DNA from: Saprospiraceae bacterium
GTDB taxonomy: Bacteria > Bacteroidota > Bacteroidia > Chitinophagales > Saprospiraceae
NCBI GenBank assembly: GCA_020848965.1
Contig: JADLHE010000537.1
Location: 1-33,985, forward strand
DNA length: 33,985 nucleotides
Direction: 5' to 3'
A program made the translations under genes and the position numbers. The first letter of the stretch is position 1. The number at the start of each line of letters is the position of its first letter. The notes below the pieces were generated by a model. The model saw only the letters and a list, made by a program, of their open reading frames with translations. It ran no database searches and was not told the DNA's origin. Positions 1-9,699 of the stretch are shown here, one piece after another.

Positions 1-3000
1 GAGAGCGTTGCAGCAGCAGCCAAGTAGGTTGGATTGGCCGTTGTGGCCAGCCATTGACCATTGAAAGACCAGTCATAACTGACCGCCGAACCAGTAGTTG
101 GGGTGGCGTCGAGTTGCAAGGTTTCGCCTTCGCAAAGCTGCGCATCGGCCACGGTCACGGTCGGGGTGGCTGGCATTGAACCTACCTCAACGGCCACGCT
201 TTGCGGAGCTGAAACACAACCCTCGGCGCTGGTGAGCGTGAGCGTGTAGCTGCCTTCATTTTGCGGCGCAATGGACGAAAAAGCCAACGGGAACGGCCCT
301 GCCGCTGCCGCCGTACTTGTGAAATTAAAACCATTCGGCCCAGCCCAAGTGAACTGAACGGGCGCAGTCATCGGCAAGCTGTTCGAGGCGCTGAGGTTGA
401 CCGGGCTGCCCTCGCAGGCCGTCAAATTCTCCGTCAAATCGGCGATGATTGGGGACGGGTTCACTGGAATGAAAGTAGTTGCAACAGCTTCGTTTGCGCA
501 GCCATTTGTCCTCACAACCAATTGAAAATCAGTGGAATCCGTCAACGGCAAGCTCGGATTTTGTTCGAGGGAAACGACCTGCCCGGCCACCTGCCATTCG
601 TAGCTGACACCGACTTGGCTGGCCGCAAAAAGCTGCGCCATTTCGCCCTCGCAGACCGCCCCGCCGCTCCAGGCCAAGGCCACCGGGGCCGCCAATTGCT
701 CCACCATGACGGGTGCCGAAAGCACACTCGGACAGGTGTTCACAATGGTTTTCACCAAAAAAGGCGGCACTGCCAGCGGGTCGCCGATGGGCAGTGTGAG
801 CGTCGCCTCGCCCGTGCCGACGGGGTCGCCGCTGCCGTTCAGCCATTCATAGCTCACCGTTCCGAAATTGACGGGGTTTTGCACCGTCAGCACTAGGTCG
901 GCACCGGGACAAACGGGGCTGTTGGAGGCCACCAGCGGCGCATCGGGCAGCGGCAAAATGCCATCCACGACCAAACTAGCTGTTGCTTCACAGCCATTAT
1001 TGCCCGTCACCGTGATTTGATAAGCACCGATGGTAGCGATGTCCGTTTGGTAAATGACCGGGGTCGGCGAGTCGGAATCGAAGCCGCCCGGCCCTGTCCA
1101 GTGCCAATCGGCGATGCCATTCAGGTTGCTGTAAAACTGCAAAGTACCGCCCTCGCAAGGTTGGCTGAGGTAAAAATCGGGGTTGGGCTGCGGCTTGTCC
1201 AGCACGTCCACTGCATAGTTGGCGGACTCGACCACGCAGCCGTTCACCGTTGCCCGCAGCTTGTAATTGCCTTCAGCAACTGGTTGTATTCCGTTGAAAA
1301 TCAAGGTATTGGAAGTCTGGGCAAACAATGGCGTCGTGCCTTTGTACCATTGGTAGCTCACCTGCGAGCCAGCGTAGGGCTGCACGGACAGCGTCAAATC
1401 ATCGCCGGGACAGGCGGGCCCGGTGCTTTGCACTTGGGGCTGTGCCACGGCATCGGGGATGCCCGCCACCAGCACGGCCTCCGTTGCGGAGCAGCCGAAA
1501 ACATTGCTCACCTGCACCGTGTAGCTGCCGTTGGCACTGCTGTTTGCTGCCGCAATGACGGGGTTGGCCGCCTGCGAGGTGAACCCGTTCGGCCCCGACC
1601 AGAGGTAGCTCAACCCGATACCGTCAGCGTTGGCGGAGAGGCTCAGCGGCTTCGGCGAACAGTCGGTGGAAGGGGTGTATTGTTGTTGCGGAGCAAGGCT
1701 CGGCGGTTCGTTCAGGGAGATGGTGGCAGTGGCGGGAATGCTGGAAACGCAGCCGTCCTGCCAGACGAGCAGTTGGAAAGTTTGCGGAGCTAAAACATTG
1801 TCTATCAGCGGGTTGGCTTGCGTTGAAAACAAGGCAGCCTCACCCTGCCGACGCCATTCGTAAGTGGCACCGGGCAGCGGATTGGAGAGCAATTGCGCCT
1901 CGCCGCCAAGGCAAGTGGGGCCGCTCGTCTCGGCAAACGCCTGCGGCCTGGGCTTGATGAGCGTGGCCACGGGGGCGCTCATGGCCGAGCAGCCGTGTTC
2001 GTTGGTGATTTGGAGCTGCCAATTGCCGGAGGTATAAAGGTCCATCGTCTGATCAATATAGACCAAACTGTCGGTGGTGCTGAGCGCCGGGAGGATGCCA
2101 CCCAGCGGCCCGTACCAGTCGAAAACGGTGGATTGGGCGGTGGTTTGCAGTATGATTTTGTCACCAAAACAGATAGCGCCATTGGTCAAAAGTTCGGGCA
2201 CGGCAGGCAATGCATTCACCTGCAAATGCGTCGAAGCCGATGCGGGGTCGCAGCCGGGAGCGGTGAGCAAAAGCGTATAATCACCTGATTGATAATTGTT
2301 TACATCAAAAACAACAGGGTCGGCGAAGGTCGGATTGAAGCCCTGCGGCCCCGACCATAATAGCGAGGCATTGGCGGGCAAGGGGCTTGGCGCCATAATT
2401 TTGAGTTGGACATCTTCGCCTTCGCAAGCCGTTGCAGGCGCTTCGAGCTTTACCTCCAAATTGGTGCCGGGCTGCAATTCGACGGGCGGGCCAATGGCCG
2501 TGGCTAAGCAGCCAAAGCGAATGCCCCGCACTTGCGGCTGGTAGCTGCCGACACCAAGTCCAGAGAAATAGGGGCTGCTCGACCAGTTTTGGCCGCCGTC
2601 CACGCTGTATTCGAGGTTGGGAGCGCCGTGGGCGAAGAGCCGCAAAGTGCCATTCATGCCGCCGAGGCAGACGATGGGGTTGGCGGTTTGCACGCTGTCC
2701 AGTTTCACCAAGCCATCGGTGAAAAGGCAGCCAACGCAGGGCGCAGCGGCCATTGCGCCGGGGCAAATCGGGGTGTTTTCTGGGCTGTCGCCAAAGCGCA
2801 AAACATGACCGAGGCTGGCCGATTGCGAATTGGGCGGCAGGAAGGCATCATTGTTTTTCACCAAGTAAATGGAGTCACCTTGGCAACTCCCCCGGTTTGC
2901 GAAGCGAAAAATGGGCGTGCGGATGCCGGGCAAAAGCTGGGTGGCAGACCCCGTGGACAGCATCCGGAAGGTGATGAAATCGTGCGCATCGTCCTCCACG

Positions 3001-3753
3001 GGGGCATCCTGGCGGGAGGTGTTCCCGAAGGAAAACTGGCCGGGCAAGAGGTTGGTGAGGTTGTAAATCTGGAAAAAATTGGTCGGTACCCGCAACGAAA
3101 CCTGTAGGTAACGGAGCGGCCCCGGCGCTGAAAAAGCAGCGTCGGTGGCAAGCGAAACCTGGTACAGGCTATCGGAAAGCAGTTCCAACTCGCAGGTAAT
3201 CAAGCAGTTAGCCGCCGAAAAGCAATTGGCTTGGCCAGCATCATAGCGCCCAGCCACGGCATTGCCTTGCCCAGCACCCTCCACGATAAACTCGTTGAAA
3301 ACGGGCAGGCCGAGTGAGTTGGGTGGCAGAAAGGGGTCGTTGGTAGGGTGCATGATGTCGAGCAAGCCCGTGCAGCCCAGCGCATTCCGAAAGGAGAAGA
3401 GTCGAACCGCTTGGCCAGCGGGGTAGCTGATGGCATCCGTGGCAGCGGAAAGGGTAAAAACGGCATAGTCCACGCTGGGGTTTTCGATGGGGCGCTGCAC
3501 GAGGCTGGTCATTTGCCACTGCCCGGCATGGCTGGAGAGCGCCGCCAGTTCAAAGCCTCCAGTCGGTACGGTGACGACCAGTTTAGCGGCATGGGTGATA
3601 TGGTCGAGCGGGGGCAACAGGTCGGATTGGGAGCGGGCAATGGCGGTGTAGCTGCCATCCGGTTGCAGTTCCAGTTTCAGTTCTATCTGGCCAAAAACCG
3701 TGGTGGCCGTTGCACAGGCAAAAAGTGTCAGTAAGTGTAGGAGGTTTTTCATT
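1..3753 (-). CDS. Large secreted multi-domain Ig/PKD-like repeat surface protein (C-terminus beyond window)
   Basis: Manual reverse-strand translation from ATG at 3753 (MKNLLHLLTLFACATATTVFGQIELKLELQPDGSYTAIARS...) stays open to position 1. Signal peptide; repeated 'WSGPNGF / GSYTLTLTSAEGC' Ig/PKD-like modules. Not in ORF track because the stop lies outside the window. Confidence 0.9.
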
Positions 3754-3802
3754 CAAACGTTGAACGGTGGACGGTGGACGGCTTACGGTGGACGGTGTGC
3801 CA
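3754..3802. repeat. Heptamer tandem repeat (GTGGACG family)
   Basis: TCAAACG-TTGAACG-GTGGACG-GTGGACG-GCTTACG-GTGGACG-GTGTGCC, strict 7-bp register, directly abutting the start codon at 3753. Confidence 0.75.
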
Positions 3803-4055
3803 CATAGCAAGCAGTGCCAACGACTGCGCCAGTTGGTGTACGGTGTGTGGATGTACTCGTTTTTGTTGAAAAACCTTTGAAGTTGTGCCTTCGGCAAGCC
3901 ACAGTTTAGCTTTTTACCGATGGGTAAAATTCTGATTGTCTGCAAAAATGGTAGGATACGGGGCTGTCAGCCCATGGGATAATAATGTGCGGGACTGACA
4001 GCAAGTTTTGTGCCGGAGGGGGTGATTTGGGATTTTTTTTTAATTTGAAAAAAAA

Positions 4056-6641
4056 TCACAACCTCGGATCTACCCCCTCCGTCTCCATCGCTAAAACCCC
4101 AAAAACGCATTCATGCACCCGACGCAGCGGTTCTTTCTGAACGAAGCGCTCCAATGCCTCAACCCCTAGTGCAAACTCCCGTGAAGCCATGCTCCGCTTT
4201 TGTCCAAGGCTTCGCTTTTTGAGCAAGGAAAGGTTGCGTGGCAGCGTGTATTCTGGGCCATAAATAATGCGCAAGTACTCACGTCCACGGCATTTCAAGG
4301 CTGGTTGCACCAGTTTTTCAGACTCCCTGTTTGCAATAAAATCCAAAGGTTTAACCACCATACCTTCCCCACCATTTGCTGTAAGTGCCTCCCACCATTC
4401 AATAGCTGCCGTTACCGTTTCAGGGGCTTCGAAATCTACCAAACGGTAGGGCGTGGCCAACAGAAAACCAGGGTCTTGATTGCAAATAGCATGGATTTCT
4501 TCCATGTGCCAGACGTGATTTTTGTCGAAATGCGCCTTGTCCTCTGTTGCCAGCAGGTGGAATGGCGCAAGGCGGTAGTCATCAAGGGAGGCTACCTCCC
4601 AGCAATAGCGGCGATAAGATTCAACGAATTGCCCGGCCATTGCCAGCCGTTCGCCGTAGGAGTTGACAAAACCGTTCATTTCAACGCCCCGGGCTTCAGC
4701 CGCTTTCATGGCCGACAAAACCGCTGGTAGCGCCGCCTTGGCAGATGCTCCGACTGCCGCATACTGGTTCGTAATAAGGCCTTGCGCCTTGGCCGACCAT
4801 GGCATTAGTTCGCAATCGAAAAGCGCCCACTCAGTTTGGTGTTTTTCCCAAAAGTCCGCATTGCTGAGTGCTTTGCAAAATCGTTGCAAGAAAGCAGATT
4901 CCAGTGCATTGTCTTCTGGGAAAAAGGAACGCCCCGTGCGAGTCCACACCTTGCCTATGCCCTCGTTTTGAACGCCAAACCGCCCCAAAGCTGCGGCTTC
5001 ATCTTTGCAAATGGCCACAACAGCACGGCTACCCATGTGTTTTTCTTCGCAAATGACCTGTCGAATGCCGATTTTTTTAAAATAATCAAACACCTCCTCT
5101 GGGCGCTCCAGGTGGTCAGGTTGGACGCTTGTTTCTCCCGGAGACATCGTAGGCGGCAGATAGACCAACCACTTGGGATTAATGGCAAACCGGGACATCA
5201 CTTCCAAGGCAGCCGTGGCATTTTCTTCCCGAATAAGCACGTTTTTTATGAGTCGGGTGCTGATATGGCGCTTCCCCAACACGTCCTCTAGGTGCAGCAG
5301 GTCGTCATTTTCCTGTTGCAAGGACAATAAAGGAGCCTGCGCCTCAAATGGGCGAGTTGGTTCGTAGTAAACCTCTTTTGCCGGCACGGAAACCAGTTCC
5401 CGTTCTGGGTAGCGAAGTGCCGTCAATTGTCCACCAAAGACACAACCCGTGTCTATGTCAATCGTGTTGTTGAGCCATTCAGGTTGCAGAACGGGCGTAT
5501 GGCCATACACGACCACCGCTCGGCCACGGTATTCCTTTGCCCAATTGTAGCGGACGGGCAGGCCAAATTCATCCGCCTCGCCCGTGGTTTCACCATACAG
5601 ACAAAAAGAACGCACTTCGGCAGAGGCCCTTCCTTGCATTTCTTCCCGAAGACCCGCATGGGCAACCACCAAACGCCCATTGTCGAAGACATAATGGCTA
5701 ATCAAAGCCTCCAAAAATTTGCGCACTTCTTTCAAGAATTCAGGCGGTTCTGTGGCCAATTGTTGCCAAGTCTGCTCCAGGCCGTGTCGCATTTGCACGT
5801 CACTCCCCCCGATTTTGCGGTTCAATTTGTCGTCGTGGTTGCCGGGCACACAAATAGCAGTGCCTTGCTTGGCCATGCTCATCACCAAGCGCAGCACTTC
5901 GTTGGAAGCCGGGCCACGGTCCACAAAATCACCGACGAAAACGACCTTCCGGTTGGAGCCTATCGGCGGCGTTACGGAGTAACCAAAATGCTTATCGAAC
6001 AGGTTGCGCTCCTTGTGCTTCGTGACTTTGTAGCCAAGTTTTCCGAGTAGTTCTTTGAGTTCGAGGAAACAGCCGTGTACGTCCCCAATAATGTCAAATG
6101 GGCCAGATTCGTGCTTTTTATCATTCCACATTTTAGTGCGGCTGACGGCCACCGCTTCCACTTCTTCCGCATTGCGCAGCACAAAAATTTGCCGGAAACC
6201 TTCTTTTTTCAAACGTGCAATGATGCCTCGCATTTCCCGGTGCTGGTGCTGTATGACCTTGCCACTGATATTCCGGTCGGTGCGGGCGGCATTGCGGTCA
6301 ATGCAGGTGCGAAGCGGCAAATCGAGCACGATGGCCACGGGAAGCACATGGTGTTCCTTGGCCAAGGCAATCAAGGATTTGCGGGCCTCGGCCTGCACAT
6401 TGGTGGCATCCACCACGGCGAGTTTGCCTAATTTTAGGCGCTTCGCAATGATATAATGCAAAAGGTCGAAAGCCTCGCTGGAAACGGATTGGTTCAGTTC
6501 GTCATCGCTGACGAGCGCCCGGCAATAATCGCTAGACACCACCTCCGTGGGCAGGAAATGCCGTTTTGCGAAGCTGCTTTTGCCAGCCCCGGAAGGGCCA
6601 ACGAGGGCGATGAGGGAGAGTTCAGGTATTTGGATTTGCAC
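4056..6641 (-). CDS. pnkp: Polynucleotide kinase-phosphatase-ligase (bacterial Pnkp, RNA repair)
   Basis: P-loop GPSGAGKSSFAK; metallophosphoesterase motifs GDVHGC, GDFVDRGP, GNHDDK; C-terminal ligase-like motif EEKHMGSRAV. Likely GTG start at 6641 (VQIQIPELSLIALVGPSGAGKS). The ORF-track start at 7034 is an out-of-frame extension into Hen1. Confidence 0.92.
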   Translation of the reverse strand: MQIQIPELSLIALVGPSGAGKSSFAKRHFLPTEVVSSDYCRALVSDDELNQSVSSEAFDLLHYIIAKRLKLGKLAVVDATNVQAEARKSLIALAKEHHVLPVAIVLDLPLRTCIDRNAARTDRNISGKVIQHQHREMRGIIARLKKEGFRQIFVLRNAEEVEAVAVSRTKMWNDKKHESGPFDIIGDVHGCFLELKELLGKLGYKVTKHKERNLFDKHFGYSVTPPIGSNRKVVFVGDFVDRGPASNEVLRLVMSMAKQGTAICVPGNHDDKLNRKIGGSDVQMRHGLEQTWQQLATEPPEFLKEVRKFLEALISHYVFDNGRLVVAHAGLREEMQGRASAEVRSFCLYGETTGEADEFGLPVRYNWAKEYRGRAVVVYGHTPVLQPEWLNNTIDIDTGCVFGGQLTALRYPERELVSVPAKEVYYEPTRPFEAQAPLLSLQQENDDLLHLEDVLGKRHISTRLIKNVLIREENATAALEVMSRFAINPKWLVYLPPTMSPGETSVQPDHLERPEEVFDYFKKIGIRQVICEEKHMGSRAVVAICKDEAAALGRFGVQNEGIGKVWTRTGRSFFPEDNALESAFLQRFCKALSNADFWEKHQTEWALFDCELMPWSAKAQGLITNQYAAVGASAKAALPAVLSAMKAAEARGVEMNGFVNSYGERLAMAGQFVESYRRYCWEVASLDDYRLAPFHLLATEDKAHFDKNHVWHMEEIHAICNQDPGFLLATPYRLVDFEAPETVTAAIEWWEALTANGGEGMVVKPLDFIANRESEKLVQPALKCRGREYLRIIYGPEYTLPRNLSLLKKRSLGQKRSMASREFALGVEALERFVQKEPLRRVHECVFGVLAMETEGVDPRL

Positions 6642-6649
6642 CTTGTTCG

Positions 6650-6684
6650 AATGATAATTGATGAATGGTAAATGATGGATGGAC
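6650..6684. repeat. Heptamer tandem repeat (AATGATR family)
   Basis: AATGATA-ATTGATG-AATGGTA-AATGATG-GATGGAC in the Hen1-Pnkp gap. Confidence 0.65.
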
Positions 6685-6690
6685 TCAGGC

Positions 6691-8082
6691 TTACACCCTT
6701 TGGAACACGGCCATTTGGCTTGGTGCCCCGTGGGTTTCGTCCTCGTCGCCCAAGGGCAGCACCTCGGCTTGGTAGCCATGTGCTTCGCAAACCTTGTCGC
6801 ACCAAGCCCGGAACTGGCTCCGTGTCCATTCAAAGCGGTGGTCGGAATGGCGGAACTTGCCTTCGGGCATGCCCTCAAAAAGCACGTTGTACTCGCCGTT
6901 GGGCGTGGTGATGACCACGGTACTAGGGCGTGCATGGCCAAACAGCACTTTTTGCAAAGCATCCAAACGGGCTTCGTCCAAGTGCTCGATGACCTCCACC
7001 AAAGCAGCAGCATCGAAGCCATCCAAACGGGCATCCCGGTAGGTTAGCGACCCTTGGAAAAGTGCAATCCGTTCTTTCATGGCAGGCGAGGCATCGCTGA
7101 GGTTGAGGCGTCGCTGCGCAATTTGGAGCGTCCGCAAGGAAATGTCCATTCCCCTGATTTTATCGAATTGGCCATGCGGCATCAAGAGTCGAATCAATTT
7201 GCCCTCCCCACAGCCAAGGTCGAGCACCGAGCGGGCACCGGATGCTTTCAATTGCTCAACAACTGCCCGCAGTCTGATGTCGTGGAGTTTGGTTTTTTCA
7301 ACCCGCTCCTTCATGTCCACAGTTTCTTCCTCTTCGGCTTGTTCATCCTCTACGACGAGGCGGCTAAGGGCTTCTTTTGCCAAGGCGCCCCGGTTTTTCA
7401 AGTAGCGCCGGGTTATGAACTCCTGTTCAGGGTGCTGCTTCAACCAATCGCCGCCTTTTTCGAGCAGCTTTTCGATTTCCTCTTTCCCCATGTAGTAGTG
7501 CTTGTTGTGGTCAAGCGCAGGTATCAGCACAAACAAATGCGAAAGCAAGTGCTGAAGCTGGATATTTTGGCGCAGCCGAACCGAGAAATAGGCGCTGCTG
7601 CCCCAATTGGGAAACTGCTCATCAAGCGGGTGCTGTGTTGCCTCCACTTCATAACCCAATGGTTCAAAAAAGCGGCGTAACACGGCCTCACCACCACGGA
7701 CGGGCAAACAAGGCAACTCAGCCACGAGCGGGATTGGTGTTTCGGCCAGTTCGGGCCGTTCCTTGCAGTTGCCGTTGAGGGCGCTGCCAAAGACCTTTGA
7801 GATGGCCGTCGTCAAAAAAGAAGAGGCCACATAGGGACGGTCATTAACGAAATGCTCCAATTGGAAGCCGCCATCGAAATTGTTGCTGCCAGACTTGAGC
7901 AGTTCAACAGGATTCAATTCCAGCAACAAACTAGCGGTACAAACCTTGTCGGAGGCTTCCGGGAAAAAGACATGGGCATTGCCGAACGGCAGTTCCTTTG
8001 ATTGGAAGCGGCCGGGGTGCTTGCCGAGCAAATAGCCGAGGTCGGTAGCAGGTTGGTAAGTGGTCGAGATGCTTAGGAGCAT
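6691..8082 (-). CDS. hen1: 3' terminal RNA ribose 2'-O-methyltransferase Hen1 (bacterial)
   Basis: SAM-MTase motif VLDLGCGEGKLIRLL, EVIEHLDEARL, bacterial Hen1 N-terminal domain (MLLSISTTYQPATDLGYLLGKHPGRFQS); paired with Pnkp. Confidence 0.92.
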   Translation of the reverse strand: MLLSISTTYQPATDLGYLLGKHPGRFQSKELPFGNAHVFFPEASDKVCTASLLLELNPVELLKSGSNNFDGGFQLEHFVNDRPYVASSFLTTAISKVFGSALNGNCKERPELAETPIPLVAELPCLPVRGGEAVLRRFFEPLGYEVEATQHPLDEQFPNWGSSAYFSVRLRQNIQLQHLLSHLFVLIPALDHNKHYYMGKEEIEKLLEKGGDWLKQHPEQEFITRRYLKNRGALAKEALSRLVVEDEQAEEEETVDMKERVEKTKLHDIRLRAVVEQLKASGARSVLDLGCGEGKLIRLLMPHGQFDKIRGMDISLRTLQIAQRRLNLSDASPAMKERIALFQGSLTYRDARLDGFDAAALVEVIEHLDEARLDALQKVLFGHARPSTVVITTPNGEYNVLFEGMPEGKFRHSDHRFEWTRSQFRAWCDKVCEAHGYQAEVLPLGDEDETHGAPSQMAVFQRV

Positions 8083-8145
8083 GCGTAAAAGATTTGGGGC
8101 AAGGTACGCAGATAGGTTTTAAAAAGTTCCTTCGGGAAAGCTAGT

Positions 8146-9639
8146 TCAATGCAGCACAAAAATCTTTTCATACCCAAGCTGCCCATCTTGGAACTTTAAC
8201 GTGAGATAGTACATGCCTGACTGAAAGCCTCCGACCCCTAAAGACAGTTTCCCGCTTTCATCACTAGGATAAACACCGAGCAGCCTACCAGTGGCATCAT
8301 GAATGCTTGCCTCAAAAGGCATAGCACTGCTGGCCGTCTCGATATGGATGACCTCACTGGCGGGGTTAGGAAATACCTTCACACCGAGCAGTCCAGAAAG
8401 CGATTGTACCTCAGCCGACAATAAGCTATCGCAGGGGCTACCCGCCAATGGCCCCAGTCTGTAGTTTGGAAAATGCGGTAGCCCAAATACAATATAAGTA
8501 GGCGTTATAAGCCCATGCTGCTGAAAATCACAGGCGAGGCCCGGTTCATCCGGTGAGTTGATGACGTGAAGCATGTTCACTTGGTTATGCGCGCTCAGGT
8601 AAATCTTGCCATTGGGTGCCAACTGCGCCATATAAAAAGTGGTGGGGTACGGCAATTGAAATCCATCATATATTGCCACAACGACCTTTGAGGCTGCTAT
8701 ATCGCTTGCTTCAGTATCGAACTGGTAAACCCGGTCCCATGAAGACACATACAAGAACCTTGAATTAGGTGAATAAGCTAGACCTCCTGCCACCAAGGTG
8801 GTGTCAGAAGCATCAGTAATAGTCACATGTAATGGGTTGCTCAATTCGCCTGTGCAACGGTCAAAATCAAAAATATTCAGGTCGTTGACAAGGTCGTAGC
8901 GGGCGTACTTCGAGCCATCGGGTGAAAAAACGCTTTGGCCTCTCGTGTCGTCTAAATCATAGACTGGCCCTATGTTCTGCTCTTGCAAATCCCAGACTGA
9001 ATCCCGTTGGAACAGCACCTTGAAATAGCCGTTGGTGGCCTTGTCAGGCTGCACCACCCACCAGTCCCTGCCGTTGCCGTGCTTGGTAGCTGTTATCTTA
9101 CCCAATGCGAAATTGTGCTCCTTGATGATTTCGTTCTTGCTAATTACCCTGCCCTTACCACCATTCAGCCGCATGTCCACCACTGTCTTCTGCAGTCGGT
9201 CACAAATGCCCATGCCGGAGTTAATGGCCCGCATGTGGAACAGGAAGAAGAGGCTGTCCCTCGTGCTAGATGGCAATACAACGACGCCTTGGGCGCAAGG
9301 GTAGCCATAATCTATGAACTGGTCGTGTACCTCGCCAGGGTTGATACTATCCCCATTCTCAATCAACTGCTGGTCGTTGCCGATGATTCGGATACCGTTT
9401 GTGGCAAACATTAGGTTCCCTTCAACATCACAGATGGAAGCATTGGTGAACCTGAACCAAATATCCCTTGTAACAATTTCCACTGTGACTGAATCATCAC
9501 CGAACGTAAGGTCTGTGCCTCCGAATATTGGGTTAGGCTCATAGGTCTCCTGTCCGAATACCCAATGGTGGTCGTGTTTTTGGGCGTAAGCCAAGCTAAA
9601 ACAATGAAGCAGCAAGAAGAGTATGAGTTGAAATTTCAT
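8146..9639 (-). CDS. Secreted beta-propeller-like protein with T9SS type A sorting domain (paralog 1)
   Basis: Signal peptide MKFQLILFLLLHCFSLAYAQ from ATG 9639; C-terminal VKVFPNPASEVIHIE...; close paralog of 9700..11199. Confidence 0.88.
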   Translation of the reverse strand: MKFQLILFLLLHCFSLAYAQKHDHHWVFGQETYEPNPIFGGTDLTFGDDSVTVEIVTRDIWFRFTNASICDVEGNLMFATNGIRIIGNDQQLIENGDSINPGEVHDQFIDYGYPCAQGVVVLPSSTRDSLFFLFHMRAINSGMGICDRLQKTVVDMRLNGGKGRVISKNEIIKEHNFALGKITATKHGNGRDWWVVQPDKATNGYFKVLFQRDSVWDLQEQNIGPVYDLDDTRGQSVFSPDGSKYARYDLVNDLNIFDFDRCTGELSNPLHVTITDASDTTLVAGGLAYSPNSRFLYVSSWDRVYQFDTEASDIAASKVVVAIYDGFQLPYPTTFYMAQLAPNGKIYLSAHNQVNMLHVINSPDEPGLACDFQQHGLITPTYIVFGLPHFPNYRLGPLAGSPCDSLLSAEVQSLSGLLGVKVFPNPASEVIHIETASSAMPFEASIHDATGRLLGVYPSDESGKLSLGVGGFQSGMYYLTLKFQDGQLGYEKIFVLH

Positions 9640-9651
9640 GGCAACAAAACA

Positions 9652-9681
9652 GTAGCCCAAGGCAATCACGCCTTGGGCTAC
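9652..9681 (-). terminator. Perfect 12-bp stem-loop between tandem paralogs
   Basis: GTAGCCCAAGGC-aatcac-GCCTTGGGCTAC; followed by TGTTTTGTT on minus strand. Confidence 0.6.
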
Positions 9682-9699
9682 TTATAATTATCAAAGGGA

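Noticed and set aside
1017-1793. 258-aa plus-strand ORF, with the other short ORFs in 261..3734
   Set aside because: Shadows of the open minus-strand frame 1..3753
3963-4002. GCTGTCAG...CTGACAGC inverted repeat
   Set aside because: Only an 8-bp stem with a 24-nt loop; no U-tract of note; could be chance
4028-4058. A/T-rich inverted sequence after the pnkp stop as a terminator
   Set aside because: Stem is mainly homopolymeric A/T, not convincing as rho-independent termination
6642-7034. N-terminal extension of the 992-aa ORF
   Set aside because: Overlaps hen1 in another frame and has no homology-like content; the real pnkp start is near 6641
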